The notes under the pieces were generated by a model. That model was not told the origin of the DNA, did no database searches, and saw only the letters and a list, made by a program, of their open reading frames with translations. A stretch of 64,000 nt of DNA from Solenopsis invicta. Lineage: Eukaryota; Arthropoda; Insecta; Hymenoptera; Formicidae. Made by a program: the position numbers and the translations under genes. Below, in pieces: positions 1 to 12,711 of this stretch (its first letter is position 1; the number at the start of each line of letters is the position of its first letter). The stretch covers positions 30,284,997-30,348,996 of the forward strand of contig NC_052666.1 in assembly GCF_016802725.1 (NCBI RefSeq), written 5' to 3'.

Positions 1-336
1 CACATTATATACACCCTGAGAAAAAAAATTTATTAAAAAACTAAAATATTTAATCCGATACGACCAATTAAAATTGAGTTGATTTAATAGTTTTTTAGTT
101 GCACAAAAATAGGTATAGTTTATTCATGTCAACTATTCAAATTTTTTAATCAAGACTTAATTAAATCAGCTCAATATTTAGTTGCACGTATTAAATTAAA
201 TATTATAGTTTTTCATTAATTTTTTTTTCAATACAGAAACACATTATGTACATATATTTTATTATTGTAATATTACTTTTCTGAGTCAATTTGAAGATAG
301 AAAGATATTCGACCGATACATATAACAGACAATTTT

Positions 337-835
337 AAACAAGAAGGCCTTCCACGGTCGTAGCTGGATCTTAGTGCTTTTATGTATTTGTGTGATTTAT
401 ATACTTTCTTAGACTCAACCAAACTGCGCGCTGTTACTTTCGGTCATATAACACAGCTATAATCGAATAGGAGTTAGTAATATCACTTTTATAAAATTAA
501 AATTAATTTAATAATACTTGATGCTTACTAGCATTTATGGCAGGAGATTCGGGAGGTCCCAGGTTCGAATCTTGGCTAAGGTGATATTTTTTGCAATAAA
601 TTTTTTACAGTTTTTTTAGGGAGGAAAGGGTTAATATAGATGCTAGTGAGCATCAAGTATTAAATTAATTTTAAGTTAATAAAAGTGATATTACTAACTC
701 TTATTCGATTATAGCTGTGCTGTATGACTGAAAGTAACGGCGCGCAGTTTGGTTGAGTCTGAGAAAGTATATAAGATCACACGAATACATAAAAGCACTA
801 AGATCCAGCTACGACCGTGAAAGGCCTCCTTGTTT
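337..835. mobile_element. Foldback (MITE-like) element with ~200-bp inverted arms and a tRNA-like loop
   Basis: Positions 337-535 are the imperfect reverse complement of 640-835. Both arms carry the same blocks: ACGACCGTG, TAGATCCAGC-type sequence, GCGCGCAGTTTGGTTGAGTC and GATGCT-AGCATC. The roughly 105-bp loop holds GGTTCGAATCT at 562-572, a match to the tRNA B-box/T-arm, with CCAGG and CTTGG able to pair around it. Fragments with the same GCGCGCAGTTTG block occur near 6487, 14,375, 16,650 and 32,465, so this is a small dispersed family. No transposase is encoded. Confidence 0.75.
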
Positions 836-2999
836 AGATTTGTATGTCAATTTGAAGGCTTCGTTTGAAGACCGATGGTAACGCAGGTTAAGAACTAGAA
901 GAATATAAACAAAAAGATATAAAATCACTTATGAATTGTGATTTGAGCATTAAAGTCCACTATGACTGTTGTTAACTGTTGTGTCTTTTTTTCGATTTTA
1001 ATTGTATTGTACACTTCATGGTCTTACACGTATATTAATTATTGTTAAAAATTATTACTACGTATATTAATTATTGTTAAAAATTTAATTTTTGACAGGC
1101 TTTTATAAAATTCTTATACTATGCATCGACACGCATTTCAATTTGGAGAGTGTAAAGATGCGGAGATCTAGAATTTTACCGAACGATCCCTCTCTTCCAA
1201 TTTTTTATGCGTACAAATAAAAATCTCTCTCTGTCTGTTTTTGTCCCTTCCGCTTCTTTTTCTCGAAAAAACTTTGTTCGGAGTGAGAGACTACTTCGTT
1301 TATCATATTTTTGATACTTTAGTCTTTTCATTGGTTTGTACGTTGGAATGAGAGAGTTATAATAGCAGATGGTAACTCGAAACCATGTACTCGAAATCAT
1401 TACATTTCTGTTTTAAAGGACATACACGTGATGTTTTGCATACGATGCGCAGCGCGATATTTGTGTTGTGCTTCATACAAGATATTGCTTTATGCTACAC
1501 TGAGAAAATTGCTATGTGTGACACGGTATAAAAATTTCATATGCAATATGTTACAAAAATATTTTCTACCGCGAGTTTGTTAAAATAAACCCTCGAAAAT
1601 CGTTTTGAGAGTGTTCTCGTTCTTTTCCAAGAATAAGGAAAAGTCGTGCTCCTTCGACCAACCTTTGATCCTGTGAAACTGTCTATTGAATATTCGCAAA
1701 AATAAAAATTTATAGTTTGAATTGTAATTTGACTAATAAAACTGCTTTATAATCTACAATTTTTATAGTAAAGAAGATTATGCTGTTATGGAAAATACGG
1801 AATTGTACTGTTATTTTTTTATATACATGTATAATAGAATGTATTACAAATGTATATAAAAACAATTTCGTCGAACGACAATTCCGAATTACAAGGTCAA
1901 TCTTAACAAGAATAAGATTTTTTTGTATGATATATTTTTCAAACATTTATTTTGACATTTACCTTTATCTATACTTCAACTTCTACAAACTAAAGTTATG
2001 CAAACATACATTTTATATACATATATACATATATTTATATTTCAGTTTATTTAAACTCATTTTCATAAACTTTATATAAAACTTTTTATAATGCAAAAAG
2101 ATAATAAAAATATAAACATGAAAATATAAGACAATGTTTTAACTTCTCTTTATACATACCTTTTATTTATATGGATCAGAGTAAATGTGTTATACACAGA
2201 AACCAGAAGTACATCATAGATATTTGTATCTTCAAAAATTCAATTTTTTTTATGATGAATAAAAGGACAATAAAAAATGTCATTTCTTTAGTTCTAGAAT
2301 TTCTGCAATTTCTGTCTAGGTTCATTAAATTTAAATGAATCTATCATCAATATAATTTGCAGTTTATACAAAGCGAATTTGGCAGAAAAAGAAAGATAGA
2401 GAAAGGGGGGGGGATTGAATTGAACATTGAAGAAACGATGTCTTACGTGCAGAGGATCTTTCATGAAGTATAACATATAAGCAATCGCTGTTATTGATGG
2501 CCGTGTTCCAGACGTTCTCGACGTCTCATTGACAAGTGTCCTTTCACCAGGATAAGCTCAAGTTCGAGCTCACGCGAAATCCGTGTCCAATAGGATGGTT
2601 AACTTTCCCTTGAACGATCGTTCATTTACTACCCAGAGTTACTACCCCTGTCGATATACGGACCCTCGTTTACGTCACATGTGTTACAGAGATCTATGAG
2701 GATCCATTTCCGCCTACTTGTAAGTTATACATACGTATGAGTAAGAAGAGTATGAGCGCATCTTTTTCGAAGCAGCAGTTACGCTTTGAAATCGAACATT
2801 TTCTTTGAAATGATATATTGGATGGTAGATAAAGAAATTTTCTTGCAACATAACTTTCGCAAGAAATAAAGCCACATAGAAGAGAAAAATGCAACTTGAG
2901 ATATAACCGCCAAATGAAACCGTTATTGAAAAATATGAGCTCTCTGAAACAGCGAGAAATTATGTTCTGTAAAATACGTGCCACAGATTTCAATGGATT

Positions 3000-3690
3000 T
3001 TTGATCGAGTGTTCTTGTATATTTTTGTACCCTATGAATTTTTTGGGGAAAAAAATATGAAAGCTATAAACTTGGAATTTAGTACATTTGTTCTTTAATA
3101 TTTGAATGTTCTTTACAAATATTTTTAAACATTAGTAAAGATATTTTTTATAATTATTTGGCAATTATATGTATAAGCGTGTCATAAAAATGTCAGCTCA
3201 CTTGCCCATTATTCAAGATCCATAAGGTATTTGAAGTAAAAAATGAAAAGAAATTCTTAATTTATATAAATATAGTTCTCGTCCGATCAATCAAGTTAAA
3301 AAGAATAGATTTTTCACAAACGGTAAAGTTTAAAAAAAAATCTATTTTTTTTGCTTTTCTTTTCAAGACTTTTTCTTACTGAAAAAATCAAAAAGTTTGA
3401 ATTTTTATTTAGTTGACCGAAAGAGAAACATGTGAATATTTCCTAAAAATTTTGAAGCGAATTAAAACTAAATGAGTCATCGTGGTAACAGTTTTTAAAA
3501 GTATCATTAAAAATTAACCACGTTAAACATTTTATAAACAGTTTATATGTTAATAAAAACTTTTACAAGTCCTTGCCTTACCTTTAATCTGCTCTCTTTC
3601 TCTCTCGATTCAAAATATTAAAAAAACATAAAAAAATCGTATAATTTTTTTTAAGCCCAGAAGCGAAAATATCTTCTTAAAACATTAAAA
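3000..3690 (+). repeat. Dispersed repeat, copy 1 (other copy near 22,545)
   Basis: The block order AAAAATATGAAAGCTATAAA, CTTTAATATTTGAATG, AGAGAAACATGTGAATAT, AAAACTAAAT, AACAGTTTTTAAAA, CACGTTAAA and then a CT-rich run with GAAAATATCTTCTTAAAA is repeated in the same order at 22,545-23,625. Identity appears moderate, so both copies are old. Confidence 0.6.
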
Positions 3691-4693
3691 AGAATGGCCT
3701 TGCTTTTTTCTGCATAAAAACTTCTATTAACATTTTTATATGATAAACGCAGGAAGAAAGCCAACAAACATATAGAAGTATTATATATTTTTACAACTTA
3801 AGTAAAATATATTTTTTATTCGAAAAATAAATAAGTTCTTTAACAAAATCTTTTATTTTTCTTTAGAATTTCTGTAACGTATTTGTTCAAGATTGTCAAG
3901 AACCACTGTTTATCTCGTGCCGATATCTATTATTTTTGTCTCGGCGAAACAATTTCCGCTGCCAACGACGAAGACGATTCTCCATGTCACGTACAAATCT
4001 TACGATACACGAGAAGACTTGTTAAAGGTGGCAATAAACTCTTGGTGAAACTTTTTATATGGGAGTTGCGCTGCACTCACGCTGCAGTTACTTCCGATTA
4101 TCACGGGAGAACGAATTCGCACAAATTTATACAAAGGGACTGTAGAAAAGGGAGGAGGAAGAGAGGGTTATATCACGGATTCCCGGTGCGCTATCCGCGA
4201 AGTTTATTTTGAGTAAGTGACCTAGAATAATCACGTGCTCGTTTTATGGGGCCTGTGCGCGACGGGCGGCACGCGGTATATAACGCAGGAGAGAAGATCG
4301 GAGGGAAAATAAACAATTTTACCGCGTCGCAACGGGGAGGATAGCACAGAAGAATGCGCAGCGAAGTGAATGAAATCGTTTGGATTACTTCCGGATGGAT
4401 TTCTGCAAGCCGAACGCTCGAAAGAAGTAGCTGCAAACAGCCGTATATTTTCATTCTATCACTTTCTGCTTCTTTCGAGTTAGAGTTGCATAAAGTTGTT
4501 TATGACAACGCATATTGTAAAAATCTCATCAGAGAATCTCATTAAATTTTAAATATATTGACTTTGTCTGTCTAAATTGAAAAATTATTACACGGAAATA
4601 TGTTTTTTATACATGTAATTATATGTATATAAAAATTATATAATTATACATATTTTAATATATATACAAACAATATTGTATGTAATATATAAT

Positions 4694-5418
4694 TACTAGG
4701 GGCGAAATTACGGGTGCCCGAGCTTCGGATCGGGATTTTTTTTGCGGGATCAGATCGGGACCCGAAAGTTTGTAAAGTTCGGGTACCCGAAATCGAATCG
4801 GGTCCCGAAATTTCAAAATTTTATAAATTTTGAGTACTCGAATCTAAAATCGGGTCAAGGAGCGGCCATAGATTTAAATATTTTATACACTGATGTGAGA
4901 AAAAAATTAATAAATTTTAATAATTATTTGTATGAATATTGCCCCAATAAAATTTTTCCAAACGTAAATATATATTTATTTAATACAAGGAGTTGCCACT
5001 AATTTAATTATCATTTTTTATTGAGTAAATACTTATGTACTGTAAGTAAATATTTCATTGGCAGTATTTAAATTTAGTAATTCAGTATAAACGAAATGCC
5101 TTACGTAAATTTAGTAATTTTTTTCTCACATTAGTGTATAAAGTGTCTAGACCTCTAACCGCTATTTGACCCGACTTTAGATCCGAGTACTCAAAATTTA
5201 CAAAATTTTGGGATTTCGATTTGATTTTGGATCCCGACCTGATTTCGAGACCCGACTCGATTTTGGGTCCCGACTTGATTTCGGGTACCCGTAAATTTTG
5301 GGTATCCAAAATTTTTCGGGTACCCGAATTTTACAAACTTTCAAATCCCGACCCGATCTCGAAAAAAATTCCCGACTCGATCCGAATTCGAAATCTCAGG
5401 TACCCGCACATCCCTAAT
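4694..5418. mobile_element. Inverted-repeat element rich in GGGTACCCGA-type repeats
   Basis: The two ends are inverted copies. The left half (about 4694-4910) reads TACTAGGGGCG..., then many degenerate copies of TCGGGTACCCGAA / TCGGGTCCCGAA, then TATACACTGATGTGAGAAAA. The right half (about 5110-5418) is the reverse complement, ending ...GGTACCCGCACATCCCTAATA. The repeated 10-13 bp unit is itself a near palindrome. No protein is encoded; the frames at 4742-5002 and 5082-5309 only translate the repeat. It is probably a non-autonomous DNA transposon whose internal simple repeat has expanded. Confidence 0.7.
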
Positions 5419-6419
5419 AATTACATATAATTATATATAAAAAATTTTTTTCGGATAAATGTTAGTATCTTAAATAATAACAATTAGTGTAGTTACTAGA
5501 CAAATATAAATGCAAAATAATAATTCTCGCAATATGACGCTTATTGTCGAGAAACGCATTTTATATGTATATTTTAGTATATTTTACTTTGTTATGTATT
5601 CTTACAAACTATACTGTTTTAGTATATAAATAACATGAAACATTAGAAAGTAAACAAACTTTTAACAACTTTTTGACAATACTCGTTATATATTGAAATT
5701 ATTTATAATGAATTTCTTTTTTTATATCATACTGTTACTATTAATATTTATTATACGTCCAGATATTTCCCAGAAATATTTCAAACTTATATCTAAAAAT
5801 TGTTTAAGGTAGTTTAACGTGTAATTTTTAAAAGTTGCGAAAACTTGCGGATTTTATGTGAAAATCAATAATATAATCAAAACTTTTTTAGTACACTGCT
5901 TTGCGCTCATATTTTTTTTCATAATGACGGCCATATTTTTTATAATAATTATTATTTTATATTTGATTATTGTATATTTTTGTTGATTATTTGTACGTGT
6001 ATGTTGTTATATTATAATTCTTTTAATTCATCAGTAACTAAGTTATTATGGATAAAATCGTGATATAAAATTATCTTAAACAAATATAATTACAATAATT
6101 ATATTTTTAAAATATTAAATTGAAATGCTCTGCGCCAACTTTGGTTTAGATAAATTGTTATTAACAATAATAAATGAAATTAGGGTAATGTGAATAACAC
6201 AATTGAGCAAAGAAGAACGCGATTTTTCGATTGAAGCGAATGTTGGAATCTAATAATGTTTCGTGTGAATTTTTACAATTTTCAGCTCGGTAATCAAATT
6301 GATAAGATGCCAGGGCACTGTAGATAGATCCAAGTTCAAATTCTGATAATTTTCGCAATAAAGTTTCTTCACATCATTTCAAGATGCATCAATGTATTAT
6401 TAAATTGCTTGTAAATTAA

Positions 6420-6570
6420 ACTGATGAAATGATACGGAATTTGGCTATAAATTATAAAACCGTATTTCAAAACCAACAAATAATCAGCGCGCAGTTTGCA
6501 TGAGCCGAAAATTGTAAAATTTTACATGAAATATTATTAGCCACCAAGATCCGTCTCGACCAATAAATGG
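6420..6570. repeat. Fragment of the GCGCGCAGTTTG repeat family
   Basis: CAGCGCGCAGTTTGCATGAG at about 6485 is followed by AT-rich sequence and CCAAGATCCGTCTCGACC near 6543. This is the same order of blocks as in the arms of the foldback element at 337-835, where GCGCGCAGTTTG is followed by AAGATCCAGCTACGACC. It looks like an old, diverged half copy. Confidence 0.5.
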
Positions 6571-8017
6571 CGTTTTTCTTTAACTAATTGTATTAGTTAA
6601 ACTGTTGTTATGCTTCATTACAATTGAGAATAATAATAATAATATTAATAAGTTTGATCTCAAATACGTCCATATTATAACGTACAAATTATTTACAAAT
6701 ATTATATTCGTATATTTCATCACAGGAAATATTACAATTTCGTGGTTATAATTTATGTATGTAACGATGCCGTTTTCCATATTAATTTGCAGCTTTATAA
6801 CTGACGATCATAAAACTGCGCAATCGGATATTCGACTATTGATTATTATTGACAGTGTTTCCTAACTTTACTTTATCTTAACCTCGTTTCATAAAAAATA
6901 TAGTCGAGATGATAAAAATTCCTGGACAGAAATGTCCGCTCTGGTAATACAATCAAAAGTGTCAGATGGGATTGTTGCGTCACCGAGGCGATGACAAGAC
7001 GACGGAGGGAAGCATATAAAATAGAAAACAGCGAAAGAAAGGGGAATGAATGAGCGCGTCATAAATGTATAACCAGAGAAGAGGCTTTGTGCAGTCATAG
7101 AGATGTCTTGGACATTTCGTCAGAACGTAGAATCATACATATTCATAAAACTTTCAGAAATATAAAACATAATGAAGTGACTTGTAAATATGCAACAAGT
7201 CATTGTAACAATTTTATTTAAATAATTTCATTTAACGATAGACAAGAACTAAAAAATCAGTTTCCAATTAAGAAAAATTTTGCGATCAATTTGAAGGATG
7301 CATTATCAATTAGGCAAAGCATTATGAGTGCATGGCTTCTTGTTTTTTAATAAAAATTAATGAAATTATTCAAAATCAGGTTACGTACTAAAAAGATATT
7401 TTATTACTATTGTAGATTGATCACTGTGCCCATCCACAGAAAAGATTTCTCAATTCAATGCTTTTCTACGTATTATAAAATATAATAAGATTGATATGGA
7501 GACAATCATGATTATTATTAAGAAGAGAATATTTTATTCTTAAATGAAAAATTTTCAAATCCAGAATAAAATTATCTTAATGCTATTAATTTTCTCAAAC
7601 AGATTTAAATTAGACAAATAGAAATTTGTAGTGAATTTCATAATATTCTTTATTTAACAATAGATTGAACTGAAAAAAATTTAAAGGGTTACTTTTTTCT
7701 AATAAAATATAAAAGTTCGCAGGAGAGCTTGCTTTGCAAATATCAAAAAAATCTCGTTCTAAAAGCTCATAAGAACTTTTACGTAGAAACTACTAGGTTT
7801 TCCGCAAATGTTATTTATAATGCATCGCATGTGTTATTTATATACGTTACTTTTGTCTCAAGACAATAAATTAATATTATTTAATTTGGTGGAGAATAAT
7901 AAAAATTAAAGACTTTATCTTAACGTTGTTTTATTTTTATATCGCATAAGATTGCAATGAGAAAAAATATAATACAACTAGAATATTTTTGGCTTTGCTA
8001 TTAGAAATCCTTTCCAA

Positions 8018-8085
8018 GATGGTAGTAGAGCATTCGCGTCGTAACTTTTGACTCGCGAATCTCGGGTACAAAACCAAGCACGATA
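8018..8085 (+). repeat. tRNA-derived SINE head or tRNA pseudogene fragment
   Basis: GGTAGTAGAGCATTCG near 8030 resembles a tRNA D-arm/A-box. It is followed by an anticodon-arm-like stem (ATTCGCG pairing with CGCGAAT, but with a 15-nt loop) and then CTCGGGTACAAAACC, a degenerate B-box. A T-run begins at about 8089. The oversized anticodon loop and altered T-loop argue against a functional tRNA; a SINE promoter region or a tRNA pseudogene fits better. Confidence 0.5.
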
Positions 8086-10133
8086 CTTTTTTTTAAATTA
8101 AATATTCAAATTAATTTTTTTATAATAACAAATTTTTTGAAAATTAAATTAGAAATTGAAAATTTTTTATATTTTACTTTTTATTAATAAAAACATTCAC
8201 TCTTTGTTATAACATATAAATTTTTTGTAATAACGAGAATAAAATTTGAAATAAAAACAATCAAAACATAGTATAATACATTTGGCCAAGAACGTCAAAT
8301 AAATGAAGATTTTTTTTACGCGAAATTGTTAAAATTTCGTAGAAACATATAATCTCATTAACGTTTTTAAAAATTCTTGATTTACCGAAAAATAATTTTT
8401 CAGAATAAATCATAAACTTGTTTTAATTGAGATTTTTGACTTAAAGAAATATATCACGATATTCTTCAAACCAATGAATTCTTCAAGCAATTACTGTAAC
8501 AATTACTGCTATGTAACTTTATTGAAAGGTCTCTCGACAAATCTGTTGCGTGCAGTGTCAATATTTACAACGCAAATTTTAATTGAGAAATGATTATTAA
8601 TTAATTATCGTTTAACAGTCATATAATACATATAATCTTTTATAATAATTTATATAATTTATAATTTATGACATTTAGTTCGTTTGATTTGTATGTATGG
8701 ATTTGGGTCAACAGACGGCGATTGTAGCTCTGGATAAATTCAAGCAAAATTCAAAAATATTGCATGAACACATGATTAATACATGCATTTATTATTTCTT
8801 TTCATTTAAATTATTAAAGAATGTAGAATACAATATAGATTAATTATAAATAATAAAGACATATAAATAATTGATATTTGCAATTTATACCAAATTTAGT
8901 ATTAATTATTAGATATCTAAATGCACATACTCTCTACATTCCTTTTTTTATTCTGTATCTTAAAACACGAGTACATGTATATACTTGTTTTAAAAATAAG
9001 GAGAGTAACAGGAAAGCATAAGAGGTAATAGAATTTTATCTTATAAGGAAAAGTTCCATCAACTTTACTTAAATTTACCGCAATTTAATTAATTGTCTCT
9101 TTCTAAAAATCTCTTTTACAGTTATGATACAGATAGAGAAAAAAATTTAATTAATGCTAAGTGATTTTGCATGCCGCAAAAGGGTAAGCGAAAAATGCGA
9201 GTTAATAAAATCGGGAAGGTGAACTTTTATCGTAAACTCTATAACACTATTCCTCGAAATAAGAACTTGCTGGAAACGGTAAATACTTTTGGATACGTGC
9301 CTAAAAAAATAAATAGGAAAAGGCCTTTATCATCCAATGGACGTTTAGCTCCGGTATATTTTTCAGCGGTATATTTTTCCTCCTCGCAATGAGAAAATAA
9401 ATTGTGGAATTTGTCGAATTCCGTAACGGGATACAACAAAAGGGAGGGGAAAAAAAGCAGTAAAAACCAGCACGGCGGAAGATATCGGCTTTACTGAGTT
9501 AAAAATCACAAAGGTGTCCATTCGGAGTGAGCTTTTTCGCTTTTCGCGTTCGCGTGGAAACCAGCCGGAGTTAACATATCTCCGCACATTTCGCGTTTTC
9601 CAATGCGTTTTCACATTTCAATACCAATACGCACAGATACGCAAATTAAATACGGAGACTCGAAATATTTGTGCGATAACCGTATAGCGATTTAAAGCCA
9701 AATTGTTTTATTTAACTTGATTTTATTTAACGAATTTTCTATCTGAAATGTATCGAAAAAAAAGTTGGAGGTATATTTTTTGAACGTTTTATAAACAGGC
9801 GTTCTAGAAAAAAAAATAGAGAACGCATATTATTGGTATTTTATATTAGTATGATACCGAGAGAATTTTTCGCATGGTTTCAATTTCCCGATTTAATTAT
9901 ACAAGTGGATATGAAAGTATAATCGAGTGAAATAAACGCTTGGCGTGTACTGTACAAATAAATAAGTCGGATTATCTTTGGACCGAAGTGAAATTATGCA
10001 CGTGTGCAATATTGTAACGTTACTTAATAATGTCACTTTAATGTTTAATGCTATCCCCTTTAACTATAAATTCGTATTTTTGTCGAGAATTCCATCACGC
10101 AGATAGTCTATTGTACTATGTTACAGTCTTATC

Positions 10134-10273
10134 CAGGGTGTCCTATAATTCGGTCATTTAGAGATCAACATTTTTTTTTATAAAATGGCATATTTTTATT
10201 TAGTAATTTGAAATAAAGCATTTAAATGTGATTCTTTATGTTTAGTCATCTTGAAATCAACATTTTCTATATA
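10134..10273. repeat. End of a second CAGGGTG-type element abutting the palindromic element
   Basis: CAGGGTGTCCTATAATTCGG at 10,134 is a terminal-repeat-like start typical of mariner-type insect elements. It runs directly into the element at 10,274-11,138. GATCAACATT near 10,163 and AATCAACATT near 10,255 repeat within it. No matching opposite end is visible right of 11,138, so this is probably a truncated older copy or solo end. Confidence 0.45.
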
Positions 10274-11138
10274 CAGGGTGAGCCATTTGAATCTATCACC
10301 CCAAATATTTCCGTTTCCTTGCATTTTACAAGAAAATGTTTCAGACAAAAGTTGTATGGTTTCAAGAGGGTCATAAAATGGTGTCATTAATTTGACCTTG
10401 AATAGTTGCTTGAAGGTCACGTGAAGGACACCTCCAATTTTTTTAGTGGGACTACCTACTTTTTATTACATATTCTTGTAGTTTATCTCGAGACCTTTCC
10501 AAAACACTATAAAAAAGGTCATTTTCGTTGAGTACTTTCTGAGTTGTGAGGCTTTAAAGTTACGTTGTACTGTAACTTTCAAGCGTCATAACTGGGAAAA
10601 TCTTTAACAAAAATAAACTTATTTATAGTGTTTTGGAAAGCTCTCGAAATTGACTACAAGAAAATGCAATAAAAAAATATAGAATGTTAGGGAAGTACTC
10701 TTTAATTAGGGAACTACCGATACTCTAACATTGTATCTCTTATTGCATATTTTTGTAGTTTATTTCGAGTTTTTTCCAAAGCACTACAAAAAAGTTTATT
10801 TTTGTTAAGTACTTTCTGAGTTGTGACGCTTAAAAATTACAGTACACCGTAGCTTTCAAGACTCACAACTCAAAAAGTACTCAACGAAAATAAACTTTCT
10901 TGTAGTGTTTTGGAAAGGTCTCAAGATAAACTACAAGAATATGTAATAAAAAGTAGGTAGTCCTATTAAAAAAATTGGAGGTGTCCTTCACGTGACCTTC
11001 AAGCAACTATTCAAGGTCAAATTAATGACACCATCTTATGACCCCCTTGAAACCATACAACTTTTGTCTGAAACATTTTCTTGTAAAATGCAAGGAAACG
11101 GAAATATTTGGGGTGATAGATTCAAATGGCTCACCCTG
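10274..11138. mobile_element. 865-bp mariner-type foldback element with nested palindromes
   Basis: The ends are CAGGGTGAGCCATTTGAA... and ...TTCAAATGGCTCACCCTG, each flanked by TA, as expected for Tc1/mariner target sites. The outer 260 bp or so of each arm (10,274-10,535 and 10,880-11,138) are near-identical inverted copies. A block of about 110 bp (TACAAGAATATGTAATAAAA ... TTTTGGAAAG ... GAGTACTTTCTGAGTTGTGA) occurs four times inside in alternating orientation, near 10,440, 10,560, 10,730 and 10,850. No transposase is encoded; the short frames on both arms translate the same terminal repeat. A related fragment (CCATACAACTTTTGTCTG) lies at 43,621. Confidence 0.85.
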
Positions 11139-12294
11139 TATTTTAATTACTGTGTCTCTGAATTACATTATTACGAGGGATTTGATTAGGTGTGGCAAAT
11201 GCGTGTGGATGCATGCGATACTGAGCGATTGCAGATATAGCGATAAGAGAGTAATTACATCATTACGTATGAAAATATGCTATCCTATTTAATAAAAAAA
11301 AACGTTTATAATCTTAAAATTTAAACATCACAAAGAATTTAATGGGCAATTGGGAATCGGTGCTGCAACAAGTGCGCAAAAAAATATTTTAATTATATTT
11401 TTTAATTATTATTTAATTTCAAATTTATATACAAACATGGTTTTGGCTCAAATTTTCACCATCTTCAGTACTTCTGCATTACAAGTGTCATACTCTCACA
11501 TGATCAAGATTTTTTATGGATCCAAATATGGAGATCTCGAAATCTCTAAGATAATGAGCATGAAAAAAATACTACCTCGCATAATATTTATCTTTTTAAA
11601 AGAAACAACTTTTTTTTTAAACATTAAAAATAAGAGATATTTTAGATGATCAAGTTACAGAAAACTACTCTATATTTATAATACGCTTCATCGTATGTTG
11701 TTCGTTCATAATCGACTTATATGTTTTTTCGAAATATATTGCTCTCTGGACGACAGTTTAAGGGACATGCGACTTGGATATTGGGAAAAGTTACGGTGGA
11801 TGCTTTCCAATTGCTTGGCACATATGCACGATTCAATTGGAACAAAGTGTGTACGTTTTGCACAGTTTTAAATAAAGTTAGGATTTTATTATTTTTCAAT
11901 ACCATGTCCATGCCTTAGCATTTTTTAAATCTTGATAATGATAACTGCGTTTTCATCGTTTCAATCTCATTTATAGCTATCGCGTTAGTAAGTATTTAAT
12001 TGGAGTAGAAAACACTAGCTTACACAGCTGACTAGTAGCCTTCGGATTGAGTACAGATGTGTAGTACTGTGTCATAGTGATGCATCGACGATTACGACAA
12101 TTGATACGTGACTTGTGAAGCCGCGTACATGTGTCTAGAAATATTGCAATTGGAAAGCACTTAGTGTATCTGAGAAATATAAAATTGAAAACGGTAATAT
12201 AAGCTCTGTTGCATAGAGATTTATTGATAACCAGTGTTCGCTTGTACAGACACGGAGAGGACTCGGTCTTTCCTTATATCACAGCGTGATTTAA

Positions 12295-12402
12295 ATGATA
12301 TTACAAATGAAGACTCAGCTTCTGCTATTGCTAATGGTTATAAGCTTGGCTCGATGCACTCGGCTTCTAAATCAGTACGGATTCGAAAACGCAATAAAAC
12401 TC
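12295..12402 (+). CDS. Candidate first coding exon (signal peptide) of the PTH-type receptor
   Basis: From the ATG at 12,307 (or 12,295, preceded by an in-frame TAA at 12,292) the frame reads MKTQLLLLLMVISLARCT and then a hydrophilic stretch. A short charged start, an LLLLL core and an ARC boundary look like a secretory signal peptide. It lies 0.3 kb before the first clearly recognisable receptor exon, where class B receptors need a signal sequence. The weak point is the 3' splice site. The next exon is phase 0, and the only phase-0 GT downstream (CTC|GTGAAC, near 12,402) is not a good donor. An extra small exon or a different first exon is possible. The frame ends at a TGA just before a (CA)n run. 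Confidence 0.4.
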
Positions 12403-12453
12403 GTGAACGCAAGGAACGGTCTGTGTACTCTGTGTTTCTGACGGCATTTCTCG

Positions 12454-12481
12454 ACACACACACACACACACACACACACAC
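12454..12481. repeat. (CA)n microsatellite
   Basis: About 14 uninterrupted CA units, lying just after the candidate signal-peptide exon of the receptor gene and inside the following intron. Confidence 0.95.
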
Positions 12482-12711
12482 GAATCCGCAATCCTTGCGT
12501 GGGTCAATCATGTCCTTTCGATGATCGCATCTTGATTGGTCGATGGCAGCCAATCGAGACTTGATCTGTCGCGCTCGCTCGGCGAGAGAATCGTGAATGT
12601 AATTTCGACGGAACAAGCTCCGAGAACGATGTTTAAATCAAACGCGAATCATTTTCATTTTAAATAATTATATGTTATAAATATTAATTAATATTTACGA
12701 ATTCGTTTCAG

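Larger units (their letters stand above)
1..12000. other. Intergenic, repeat-rich AT-rich DNA upstream of the PTH-receptor gene
   Basis: I find no reading frame with protein-like composition, conserved motif or consistent splice sites in this 12 kb. Open frames of 60-109 codons, such as the one at 3883-4212, look like chance frames. The stretch holds several transposon remnants listed separately. A short GC-richer patch at about 4180-4370 contains GGTATATAA near 4273, which resembles a TATA core promoter, but no transcript start or gene can be tied to it. A 33-bp tandem duplication built on ACGTATATTAATTATTG lies at about 1028-1092. Confidence 0.6.

Noticed and set aside
562..590. Possible tRNA gene
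   Set aside because: Only the T-arm/B-box is present; no acceptor stem, D-arm or anticodon arm can be built.
3883..4212. 109-codon open frame near a TATA-like sequence
   Set aside because: No recognisable domain, composition typical of chance frames, no consistent splice sites; the first codon is not ATG.
8018..8085. Functional tRNA gene
   Set aside because: The anticodon loop is far too long and the T-loop is degenerate; listed as a SINE or pseudogene fragment instead.
10196..11189. Two short frames encoding almost the same peptide on opposite strands
   Set aside because: They translate the two inverted arms of the same mariner-type element, so the similarity is structural, not protein conservation.
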